From assembly GCF_900107205.1 (NCBI RefSeq), contig NZ_FNPC01000003.1, forward strand, positions 248,001 through 312,000: a stretch of 64,000 bases of DNA, in the 5' to 3' direction. Of the stretch, positions 18,033 to 24,920 are shown in pieces. The notes beneath the pieces were generated by a model, which made no database searches, was not told where the DNA came from, and was given only the letters and a program-made list of their open reading frames with translations. The DNA comes from Halopenitus persicus. GTDB taxonomy: Archaea; Halobacteriota; Halobacteria; Halobacteriales; Haloferacaceae. The position numbers and the translations under genes are program-made. The first letter of the stretch is position 1. Each line of letters opens with the position of its first letter.

Positions 18033-18323
18033 CTACTCCTGGTGCAGTTCCCGTTCGATCAGCTCGTCGAAGTCGGCCTCGTCACACTCGTACGCCTCCC
18101 GGTTTCGGGCGACGACGCGGCCCTTTTCGGTGATCACGTAGAGGCCGCTGTTCGGGGCCGGCCCAACGCGGTCGAGGAGGTCGTAGTCCGCCAACACCGG
18201 AAGGCGGGTGTTGATGTACGACCGGTTTCGGTCGAGAATGTACGCGAGGTTCGCCGCGTTGTTCCGCCGACCGTCAATGAGGGCATCGAGGATCTCGAAG
18301 TCGGTCGGAACGGTCAACCGCAT
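18033..18323 (-). CDS. Winged-helix DNA-binding protein (PhiH1-repressor-like)
   Basis: 96 residues, starting at the ATG at 18323. A TATA box (TTTATAT, 18345-18351) is centred 25 bases upstream, as expected for a leaderless transcript; a TTG farther upstream would overlap the promoter. The sequence TDFEILDALIDGRRNNAANLAYILDRNRSYINTRLPVLADYDLLDRV is a compact winged helix of the type annotated in haloarchaea as phage PhiH1 repressor-like, with GLYVITEKG forming the wing. The acidic C-terminus is typical. It is probably a transcription regulator. Two inverted repeats sharing a motif lie in the spacers on either side of this small region, and it is a candidate to bind them, though nothing in the sequence proves that. 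Confidence 0.8.
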   Translation of the reverse strand: MRLTVPTDFEILDALIDGRRNNAANLAYILDRNRSYINTRLPVLADYDLLDRVGPAPNSGLYVITEKGRVVARNREAYECDEADFDELIERELHQE

Positions 18324-18344
18324 CGGCCGATATAACTCGTGCAA

Positions 18345-18351
18345 ATATAAA
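18345..18351 (-). promoter_or_regulatory. TATA box of the winged-helix gene
   Basis: TTTATAT on the minus strand, centred 25 bases before the ATG at 18323. This spacing implies a leaderless mRNA and decides the start codon. Confidence 0.65.
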
Positions 18352-18493
18352 GTCCTTATTGATTCGGGTGCGAGTTATAATTACTTTAAGAGGAATTTCT
18401 TGAAATGTTCCGGAATTGTTGAACCTCGTCTAACCGACCGGTGACTGAACGCGCGAGCCGCCGCGAGGGCGCCCGACCCCAACGTCCGACCGA

Positions 18494-18718
18494 TCAGGAC
18501 GTCGTTCGGATCGTTCGCCGCGCGGCATCCAGGTCCGCCATCGCGCGTTCGTGGCTCTCGATCGCCTGGTCGAGGCAGGCGACGATCTCCTCGCGGTCGA
18601 GGTCGGCGTCCTCGTGGGTCACGTACAGGAGATACTGCTCCAGGCAGACGTTGATGTGCACCTGTGCGTCGAGGATCTCCTTGAGTATCTCCCAGTCGAC
18701 GGCGTTCGTGTCGGTCAT
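18494..18718 (-). CDS. Small helical protein, paralogue of the 19428-19670 product
   Basis: 74 residues from the ATG at 18718. I do not recognise a named family. It is predicted to be mostly alpha-helical and acidic. It aligns along nearly its whole length with the protein encoded at 19428-19670, sharing the pattern DW..(K)..(I/L)(L/I)DAQ.H.N..LE.YLL..TH, then a second helix ending in A..DL. Two histidines (in DAQ.H and TH) and several acidic residues are kept in both, which could mean a metal or ligand site, or simply a helix-packing core. The gene lies 101 bases downstream of the DUF7504 gene on the same strand, with an AT-rich spacer (18770-18795) that may contain its own promoter. Confidence 0.75.
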   Translation of the reverse strand: MTDTNAVDWEILKEILDAQVHINVCLEQYLLYVTHEDADLDREEIVACLDQAIESHERAMADLDAARRTIRTTS

Positions 18719-18819
18719 ATCCGTATCCCCATATCGTGGATGGTCGATCCGATCCGGCGCATCCAGACTATCATTTCTATAATCATTTTTAGTTTTTGGT
18801 CTGACGGGTTCCGGCCGAG

Positions 18820-19431
18820 CTATCGCGACCGAACCCGAACGCCGTCGTCGCGGTGCTCGACCACGGCGTCGAACAGCCCGCGGAACGTGCTTACGGTCCG
18901 CTCGTCGTGAGCATCGGGATCCAGGTGGAACCGCGCGGTCGCATTCACGGCCGCGCAGTGGCCGGTGATCCGGTTGACGAACCGATAGCCACGCTGGACG
19001 TCGACGTACTGCAGCAGCGTCGTGATCGAGTCGAACTGGAGGTCGACCCGATACCCGCGATCGGTCCAGGCGTCGATCCGTTCGGTGATCCGGATCCCGA
19101 GCGGCGTCAGCGCGCCCGGCGAGCTCACGGCGAGGACCGAGAACGCCGACTCGGTGCCGTCGACCGCGGTCGCGGTCGGTCCGGTACAGAGGATCGCTCC
19201 GTCGGCCGGATCCGTGCCGACGCGTCGGTCCCACGCGCCGAGACACCGACGCGGCGCTCCCGCCAGCGAGACCAGCAGTACGCCGGCGTCGGCGGGGTCC
19301 ACGACCGGCCGATCCGGAAACGGGGGCGCGGCGGCAGCGTCCGTGGTTCCGTCGAGGACGAGGACGGCGCTTCCCGGATCGATCGCCGTGGCTGGATCCG
19401 CGGCGTTCGTCCCGTCGGGATCGGCGCTCAT
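18820..19431 (-). CDS. DUF7504 family protein (RecA-like fold, haloarchaeal)
   Basis: 203 residues; the ATG at 19431 overlaps the stop of the upstream small gene (ATGA). The sequence has the outline of the haloarchaeal DUF7504 family: a short beta-alpha start (AVLVLDGTT), a central VLLVSL strand, LTPLGIRITERID, and the best-conserved block LQFDSITTLLQYVDVQRGYRF followed by ARFHLDPDAHDE. These proteins look like degenerate RecA/KaiC-type ATPase folds, but I see no Walker A motif, so ATP hydrolysis is unlikely. Members often lie beside signalling or regulatory genes. Here it sits between two paralogous small helical proteins, which suggests a three-protein unit of unknown function. Confidence 0.65.
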   Translation of the reverse strand: MSADPDGTNAADPATAIDPGSAVLVLDGTTDAAAAPPFPDRPVVDPADAGVLLVSLAGAPRRCLGAWDRRVGTDPADGAILCTGPTATAVDGTESAFSVLAVSSPGALTPLGIRITERIDAWTDRGYRVDLQFDSITTLLQYVDVQRGYRFVNRITGHCAAVNATARFHLDPDAHDERTVSTFRGLFDAVVEHRDDGVRVRSR

Positions 19432-19670
19432 CGATCGCCGTCGCCCTCGCAGTCGAGGAACTCCTTGGCGGTCCGGAGGTCGTCGATCGCCTGCGCGTGG
19501 CCGTCGATCGCGTCCTCGAGGCTGGTCTCGATCTCCGCCTCGCTCAGCTCGAACTCGTCGTGCGTGGCGGCGAGGAGGTACCGCTCCAGGCTCGTGTTCG
19601 TGTGCGACTGTGCGTCGATGATGGCTTTCACCACGGTCCAGTCGATCTCCGAGGGATGGGGCGGGCTCAT
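19428..19670 (-). CDS. Small helical protein, paralogue of the 18494-18718 product
   Basis: 80 residues from the ATG at 19670, overlapping the DUF7504 gene by 4 bases (ATGA), so the two are almost certainly co-translated. It is clearly homologous to the product of 18494-18718 (shared pattern IDW.....I.DAQ.H.N.SLE.YLL..TH, then an acidic helix). I know no function for this family. A longer frame reaching 19871 exists, but the extra residues are Arg/Ser/Pro-rich and unlike coding sequence in this genome, so I reject them. Confidence 0.75.
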   Translation of the reverse strand: MSPPHPSEIDWTVVKAIIDAQSHTNTSLERYLLAATHDEFELSEAEIETSLEDAIDGHAQAIDDLRTAKEFLDCEGDGDR

Positions 19671-20168
19671 CACCTGGCCCCCGTGGTCGAGAATCGGCTT
19701 GCGGCAGTGGAACTGTCGCGTCGTTCGAACATCACGCGGTTCTCGTCCCGGCATCCTAGTTGAACGTTCGGCGGGGGACGGGCGATTCGATCGTGGCGAC
19801 ACGGGTCGCCACGATCCGATCCGCCGACTGGCGGTCGCGGACGGACTTCGGGCGGCTTGGATGGATAACACATTTCTCCCACACCTGGTTTATACCGATG
19901 GTATATACTGTTAATAAATTTACTATACCCCACGTATTTGTTGAGTTTCGTCGCTCCGTAGAATTATATAACTTCACCCCGATTCGTTCAAGAACCGCTC
20001 GTTCGTGGTTCGATATTGGATATTACCCAAATATATCCACGGAGAATACGGTATACGGAGACTGGGAAATCTGCGACGAACGACCGGAACGGTCGGACCA
20101 CCGCCCGCTCGGTCGCTGACGTCTCCACGGACGTTCGATCGATCGAGGCCGCCGCGCCCGACGATGGT
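19671..20168. other. 498-base AT-rich spacer between coaBC and the DUF7504 operon
   Basis: No supported gene. The segment about 19885-20050 is strikingly AT-rich for this genome. It contains a TATA-like TTTATTAA on the minus strand (19911-19918), an inverted repeat at 19891-19904, and a near-palindromic GAATTATATAACTTC at about 19961-19975. It probably carries the promoter of the minus-strand small-protein operon, which would then have a leader of about 220 bases. Confidence 0.6.
19891..19904 (-). promoter_or_regulatory. Operator-like inverted repeat, site 2
   Basis: On the minus strand the sequence is ATACCATCGGTATA, identical to site 1 at 17716-17729 except for one central base. It is extended by one more paired base on each side (TATACC-GAT-GGTATA on the plus strand). 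It lies about 17 bases after the centre of a TATA-like TTTATTAA box, so it would overlap the predicted transcription start of the DUF7504 operon. Confidence 0.45.
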
Positions 20169-21338
20169 TCACGCCCCGAGCACGTCCGCCAACCGCTCGG
20201 CGACGCGGCCCGCGACGACGTCCTTGCTCCCCTGGACCTCCTCGACGTCGTCCGGGTCGGACTCTCCAGCGACGAGCAGCACGCGCGTCTCGTCGGCGCC
20301 CATCACGCTCGCGTCGTTGGCGACGACGAACGAGAGCCCGACGCGGTCGTAGATCCGGTTCGCCTCCCGCACCATCGCCGCGTCGTCCCCCGACGTCTCG
20401 GCCTTGAATCCGACGATCGGCAGGTCCGGATGCGCGCTCCGGACGGCGTCGATCAGCTTCGGGGTCGGCTCCAGATCGACCGAGAGCGGCGATCCGGACC
20501 GGATCTTCTCGTCGACCGCGTCCGCGGTGAAATCGGAGATCGCCGCGGCCGACACCAGCGCGTCCGCGGTCGCGCAGGCGTCCGTGACCGCCGCCAGCAT
20601 CTCGTCGGCCGTCTCGACGGGGACCACGTCCGCGTATCCCACTGCGGGACCGTCCTGCACGAGCGTGACGTCCGCGCCCCTGATGTAGCAGGCGCGTGCG
20701 ACCGCGCGCCCTGTCTTGCCCGAGGACCGATTGGTCAGGATCCGGATGGGGTCGATGTACTCCTTGGTCGCGCCCGCGGTGACGACCACGTGCGCGCCGG
20801 CCAACGAGTCGGGCGTCGTGGCGCGGGCGACCTCGGTGAGGATCGTTTCCTCGTCGGCGATCTTCGCCTTCCCCTCCTCGATCCGGGGCTCGGCGAAGCT
20901 CACGCCCCACGACTCCAACGTGTCGAGCGCCTCGAGCACGCCCGGGTGGTCGTACATCGGCTCGTGCATCGCGGGCGCGAACACGACCGGGACGTCGGCG
21001 CCGAGCGCGGTCGTCGCGCACGTCGTGACCGGCGTGTCGTCGATCGCCGCCGCCATCTTTCCGGCGGTGTTGGCCGTCCCCGGCGCGATCAGCAGCACGT
21101 CCGCCCAGCCGTCGACGCCACAGAGCGCCACGTGCTCGACGTCGCCGGTGATCTCCGTGACCACGTCGGCCTCGGTCGCGAACCCGAGCGCCCACGGGTG
21201 GACGATGTTCGAGGCGGCCCCCGTCATCACCGCGCGCACGGACGCGCCCCGGCGGCGGAGCTCGTGGGCGAGTTCGACGGTCTTCACGGCCGCGATGCTG
21301 CCCGTCACGCCCAGCGCGACGTTGACCCCCGAGAGCAT
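20169..21338 (-). CDS. coaBC: Bifunctional phosphopantothenoylcysteine decarboxylase / phosphopantothenate-cysteine ligase
   Basis: 389 residues. The N-terminal half is the CoaC flavoprotein decarboxylase, with GVTGSIAAVKTVELA at the start, PAMHEPMY near residue 123, and a histidine in NIVHPWALG near residue 46 matching the flavin/catalytic region. The C-terminal half is the CoaB ligase, with VVVTAGATKEYIDPIRILTNRSSGK near residue 185 and SAAISDFT near 265. It makes 4'-phosphopantetheine from phosphopantothenate in coenzyme A biosynthesis, using CTP and cysteine. It is cytoplasmic, of full length, and transcribed alone. The stop at 20169 borders the AT-rich spacer. Confidence 0.94.
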   Translation of the reverse strand: MLSGVNVALGVTGSIAAVKTVELAHELRRRGASVRAVMTGAASNIVHPWALGFATEADVVTEITGDVEHVALCGVDGWADVLLIAPGTANTAGKMAAAIDDTPVTTCATTALGADVPVVFAPAMHEPMYDHPGVLEALDTLESWGVSFAEPRIEEGKAKIADEETILTEVARATTPDSLAGAHVVVTAGATKEYIDPIRILTNRSSGKTGRAVARACYIRGADVTLVQDGPAVGYADVVPVETADEMLAAVTDACATADALVSAAAISDFTADAVDEKIRSGSPLSVDLEPTPKLIDAVRSAHPDLPIVGFKAETSGDDAAMVREANRIYDRVGLSFVVANDASVMGADETRVLLVAGESDPDDVEEVQGSKDVVAGRVAERLADVLGA

Positions 21339-21501
21339 TAGCCGGCCGTTCGGGCGTGGCGGTTAAATACTCCCCCGAAACGCCCCGGGGCCCATCGGGA
21401 CCCGCCATACCTCACGCCTCCCCGGTGCCACGCCTCCCCGAACCTCCGAAACGGCGGCCGGCCGAAACACACTTGACCGTCCAGCGACGCATCGCAGGCG
21501 T

Positions 21502-21717
21502 ATGCCCTCCAGCATCCTCCTCCAGGAAGGAGCGATGGCGTTCGTGTTTCTGTTCGGCCTGCTGCTGTTGGCCGTCCAGCTCGCGCTCATCGTCTGGACG
21601 TATTCGGACGCGCAACGGAACAGCAGTCACCCCGCGTTTCTGTGGGCGATCGTGATCTTCTTCGCGCCCCTTTTGGGGATCGTGTTGTACCTCCTGCTCG
21701 GCCGCGACCGGGTGTAG
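21502..21717 (+). CDS. Small two-helix membrane protein (PLDc_N-like)
   Basis: 71 residues with two membrane helices (about 11-32 and 47-66) joined by a short polar turn, WTYSDAQRNSSHPAFLW. This layout, with the W.YxDA motif and a final LLLGRDR, resembles the phospholipase-D N-terminal membrane domain (PLDc_N) that also occurs as a stand-alone small protein in haloarchaea. Function is unknown. It lies between divergently and convergently placed genes with no operon partner. Confidence 0.7.
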   Translation: MPSSILLQEGAMAFVFLFGLLLLAVQLALIVWTYSDAQRNSSHPAFLWAIVIFFAPLLGIVLYLLLGRDRV

Positions 21718-21758
21718 TCGCGGCACGGCGTGTCGTCGCGGCTCCGGACCCCCCCGCC

Positions 21759-22634
21759 TCACTCCTCCGGGATCCGTCCGCGATCGTCGTCGACCAGGCT
21801 CGGGTGCGTCCGCTGTCGCTCCCCGTGTGGCTCGGCGAGGTACTCCCGCATCGCGGCGAGCGACTCCCGCTCGCGGGCGCGGCGCTCCGTCTCCGCGATC
21901 TCCTCACACCCCGGCGGGACCTCCCGGCCGCGGTCGGTGAAGTAGCCCTCCGGGGCGATCCAGTCGTGGTAAAAGGGAACCTCCGCGTCGTGGATCAGCG
22001 TGATCGCCGTCTCGGCCCCGTCGCCGGCCGCGACGATCGCCTGATGGTACCGCTCCGCCAGCCGCCCGGCCACGTAGAGCCCCTCGACCGAGGTCCGGCC
22101 GTGCCCGTCGTCCTCGACGTACGTCTTCGACCCCGCCGCGCGCAGATCCGCACCGACCGGGTCCAGGTAGGAAGCGTCCGACCAGGAGGTCGCGATCACG
22201 CGCTCGGCGAGGATCGTCTCGGGGGCCCTCCCATCGCCGTCGTCGTCTTCGGTCGTTTCCTCCCGCTCCAGCACCGCGCGAAACCGTGGCTCCCGATCGG
22301 TTTCATCGCGGTCGGTCCGGCCGGCCCGGTCGCCCCCGTCAGTCCCGTCGATCGGATCGAGGTCCGAAACGTCCTCGAGCCGCGTCACGCGTCCCCGACG
22401 CAGGTCGGCGCCGTTGCGGGTCGCCTGCGACCGTCCCATCTCGAGGAGCAGTCGCGGGTTGATCCCGGCGGGGAAGCCGAGGTAGTTCTCGACGTGTGCG
22501 TTGCGCTTCAGGATCGACTCGCCGGCGGCGACGACGACGGTGTCCAGGCCGGCGCGCGCGGTGAACGTGGCGGCGGACAGTCCCGCCATCCCGCCGCCGA
22601 CGATCAGCACCTCGTAGGGGTTCGACTCGGGCAT
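21759..22634 (-). CDS. FAD/NAD(P)-dependent oxidoreductase, thioredoxin-reductase-like without CxxC
   Basis: 291 residues. The N-terminus has the dinucleotide-binding motif VLIVGGGMAGLSAATFTARAG (residues about 8-28) and HVENYLGFPAG, as in thioredoxin reductases. A second FAD-family signature, VEGLYVAGRLAE, appears near residue 188. The only cysteine is in REVPPGCEE near residue 239, so the redox-active CxxC of true TrxB is missing and the electron acceptor must differ. A Gly/Asp-rich insertion lies at about 112-150. A TATA box (TATATAAAAT region, 22657-22668, minus-strand TTTTATATA) is centred about 28 bases before the ATG, implying a leaderless mRNA. Substrate is unknown. Confidence 0.82.
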   Translation of the reverse strand: MPESNPYEVLIVGGGMAGLSAATFTARAGLDTVVVAAGESILKRNAHVENYLGFPAGINPRLLLEMGRSQATRNGADLRRGRVTRLEDVSDLDPIDGTDGGDRAGRTDRDETDREPRFRAVLEREETTEDDDGDGRAPETILAERVIATSWSDASYLDPVGADLRAAGSKTYVEDDGHGRTSVEGLYVAGRLAERYHQAIVAAGDGAETAITLIHDAEVPFYHDWIAPEGYFTDRGREVPPGCEEIAETERRARERESLAAMREYLAEPHGERQRTHPSLVDDDRGRIPEE

Positions 22635-22696
22635 ACGCGCCGCTCGGCGTGGCGGGAATATATAAAATCTGGAATCGAGCCGCGGTGGCGGTCGCG

Positions 22697-23515
22697 TTAC
22701 TCCTCGTCGCCGTCGGCGTCCGACCCGGCGTCGGTTTCGGACTCGTCGTCCGCCGTTGCGTCGTCATCGTCCGACTCCTCGTCCTCGGCGAGCAGCCCGT
22801 GCTCCTCGAGGATCGCCTCCTTCTCCGCGGTCGAGCGCTCGTGGAACGTCTCGTCGTCGACCGTCACGGTCCCGACGCCGACGCCCTCGGGGCGTAGCCC
22901 CTCGTCGTTGACCTCGGCGAGCGCCTCGAGCGCGAGCGCGACCGCCTCGTCGGTCGAGAGGTCCTCGCTGTAGTGCTCCTCGAGGTACTCGCGGATGTCC
23001 GACCGGTTCGAGCCGACCGAGAGCGCCTTCCACTCGTAGGGAGTGCCGGACGGGTCCGTCTCGAACAGGCGCGGCTCGCCGTTCTCGATCCCGCCGACGA
23101 CCAGCGCGACGCCGAACGGGCGCGCGCCGCCGACCTGGGTGTACTGCTGGATGTGGTCGGTGATGTCCTTGGTCAGCGTCTCGATGCCGATCGCCTCGCC
23201 GTACCGCAGGCGGTTCACCTGGGCCTGGCGGCGGGCGAAGTCGATGAGCTTGCGCGCGTCGGCGACGTGGCCGGCCGAGGCGACGCCGACGTGGTCGTCG
23301 GCCTTGTGGATCTTCTCGACGCTCGCCGGCTCCATCAACGACGACCGCGCGCGCTTGTCGGCGACGAGGACGACGCCGTCCGCGGCGCGAACGCCGATGC
23401 TCGCGGTGCCGCGCTTGACGGCCTCGCGGGCGTATTCGACCTGGTAGAGCCGACCGTCGGGCGAGAAGATCGTGATGCCGCGGTCGTACGCCTGCTGTTG
23501 GGCTTGTCCCTGCAT
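22697..23515 (-). CDS. psmA: 20S proteasome alpha subunit
   Basis: 272 residues, full-length. The N-terminus QAYDRGITIFSPDGRLYQVEYA is the alpha-subunit signature that forms the gate of the 20S core. The ADKRA and GVASAGHVADAR motifs follow, and a long Asp/Glu-rich tail (about 245-272) is typical of haloarchaeal alpha subunits. The gene begins 6 bases after rnp2 ends, so it belongs to the rnp3-rnp2-psmA operon, an arrangement related to the archaeal exosome/proteasome superoperon. Its beta partner is at 51240-51959 in this window. A TATATC-type AT-rich patch inside rnp2 could be an extra promoter. Confidence 0.96.
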   Translation of the reverse strand: MQGQAQQQAYDRGITIFSPDGRLYQVEYAREAVKRGTASIGVRAADGVVLVADKRARSSLMEPASVEKIHKADDHVGVASAGHVADARKLIDFARRQAQVNRLRYGEAIGIETLTKDITDHIQQYTQVGGARPFGVALVVGGIENGEPRLFETDPSGTPYEWKALSVGSNRSDIREYLEEHYSEDLSTDEAVALALEALAEVNDEGLRPEGVGVGTVTVDDETFHERSTAEKEAILEEHGLLAEDEESDDDDATADDESETDAGSDADGDEE

Positions 23516-23521
23516 ATGGTA

Positions 23522-24007
23522 TCACTCGAGATCGAGTCGCGTCGCGCCGACGTGGCCCGACTCCGCCGACACGTCGACCGCGTCACCGCGGACGACGGCC
23601 GGGCGGTCGGCGCCCTCGAACGCGACGTGTCTCTGTTCGGCAGGTCGGCCCGCCCGACCCATATATCTTTCTTCACAGGCCCGAACCGTCCCCGAAACCC
23701 CGCGAACGGACACCCCGACCTGCTCGTCCTCGATCGTCGCAATGCAGGCGATCGCGGCCCGCGCCGGCGACACGTGTCCGCGCCGAACCCGAACGACCGC
23801 CTCGCCCTCGCCGGCCGCCTCGTCGTGCGTGAACGACAGCACGGACAGGTCCGCGTCCGCGCTTCCCGGGTCCCCCAGGAGGTTCCCCGCCGCGTACCAG
23901 ATCGCCCGCTGGAAGTCGCGCCGGCCGATCGACGCGCCGGGCCACGTCTCGATCCCGACGCCGAGGTACCGCCACCGCGGCCGGAGGTGTTTCGGGAGGT
24001 GTTTCAC
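23522..24007 (-). CDS. rnp2: Ribonuclease P protein component 2 (Pop5 family)
   Basis: 161 residues starting KHLPKHLRPRWRYLGVGIE, the hallmark N-terminus of archaeal Rnp2/Pop5. The domain continues to LSVLSFTHDEAAGEGEAVVRVRRGHVSPARAA and CIATIEDEQVGVSVRGVSGTV. With Rnp3, Rpp21 and Rpp29 it forms the protein part of RNase P, which trims tRNA 5' ends. The last about 45 residues, rich in Arg, Ala and Gly, go beyond the usual domain. Its ATG overlaps the rnp3 stop (ATGA), consistent with 1:1 synthesis of these two partners, which bind as a heterotetramer. Confidence 0.92.
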   Translation of the reverse strand: MKHLPKHLRPRWRYLGVGIETWPGASIGRRDFQRAIWYAAGNLLGDPGSADADLSVLSFTHDEAAGEGEAVVRVRRGHVSPARAAIACIATIEDEQVGVSVRGVSGTVRACEERYMGRAGRPAEQRHVAFEGADRPAVVRGDAVDVSAESGHVGATRLDLE

Positions 24008-24831
24008 TCCCCCACCTCCGGCCCGAGGTCGGCGGTTCCGTCGTCGTCCCCGATTCCGTCGTCGTCCCCGATTCCGTCGTCATCTCTGATTTCGGCGTCG
24101 TCGTCTTCGATTCCGGCGTCGCCATCGCTGCATTCGACGTCGGCGTACCGACCGCGTCTGACGCCGGGCTCGACGAACGATTCCGAGAGACGATGGCGGT
24201 TCCGGTCGGCGATCCGCTTCCACGCGTGGAGACCTTCGTCGATCGCGTCAGCGTCGAATCCGATGACTTCGCCGACCGCCCGCAGCTCGCGGGGCGCGCG
24301 GAGCTCGAGGTGCGACGCCGCCGTCGCGCTCACGACGTAGGGCGCGTCGTAGTGGTCGACGATCTCCCGCAGCTTCCGGAGGTCCGAGAGGGCCTGCACG
24401 CGGCGTCCGCCGGTCGACCGGAGGACCGGCCCGAGGTCGAACTCGATGGCCACGCCGTGGTCGACGGCGGCCTTCACGAGCACGTGGTTCACGTCCCCGC
24501 GGTCGGCCATCGGCGCCGAGAGCACGTCGACGCGGTCGGACTCGACCGCGAAGCGATTGAGCGCGTTCGACCCGCCCCGGACCGACAGCACCGTGAAGTC
24601 GGGCCGAAAGTTTCCGACCGACCCGCTTGCGGCGGAGGGATCGGCCGCGTCGATCTCGGCGCCGGCGACGACGTCGATCCCGTATTCGTCGCCGACCGCC
24701 GCCAGGTCCGTCCCGTTCGAGGCGGACCGCGTCCGGATCACCAGCCCGGAATAGCCGAGTCGAGCTGCCGTGGCGGCGAGCCGGGCGACGGTGCTCTCGC
24801 CCGCCGGATGCGCGTGGACCGCCTCGTACAT
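24004..24831 (-). CDS. rnp3: Ribonuclease P protein component 3 (Rpp30 family)
   Basis: 275 residues from the ATG at 24831 (MYEAVHAHPAGESTVARLA); in-frame sequence farther upstream overlaps the folate gene and is non-coding in character. The body is the TIM-barrel-like Rpp30/Rnp3 fold with LGYSGLVIRTRS, VVAGAEIDA, NRFAVESDRVDVLSAP and VVSATAASHLELRAPRE motifs. It pairs with Rnp2 in RNase P. The C-terminal 40 residues are an acidic tail with repeated DDDGIG units encoded by an 18-base tandem repeat at about 24040-24075. A hairpin-prone CGCCGGCG/CGCCGGC sequence sits directly before the start. Confidence 0.9.
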   Translation of the reverse strand: MYEAVHAHPAGESTVARLAATAARLGYSGLVIRTRSASNGTDLAAVGDEYGIDVVAGAEIDAADPSAASGSVGNFRPDFTVLSVRGGSNALNRFAVESDRVDVLSAPMADRGDVNHVLVKAAVDHGVAIEFDLGPVLRSTGGRRVQALSDLRKLREIVDHYDAPYVVSATAASHLELRAPRELRAVGEVIGFDADAIDEGLHAWKRIADRNRHRLSESFVEPGVRRGRYADVECSDGDAGIEDDDAEIRDDDGIGDDDGIGDDDGTADLGPEVGE

Positions 24832-24920
24832 ACGCCGGCGTTCGCCGGCCGGGGATTTGGGGGTTGCGCTTGCCGAAGCGACGCCGTCTCCGACGTCGGT
24901 ATCGTCGGGATCCGATCGCG

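Noticed and set aside
17716-19904. The two inverted repeats as attachment sites of an integrated element
   Set aside because: There is no integrase, tRNA gene or phage gene between them, and the repeats are too short to support integration.
19760-20119. Plus-strand frame of 119 codons in the AT-rich spacer
   Set aside because: Not acidic, no homology I recognise, and it overlaps the promoter elements of the minus-strand operon.
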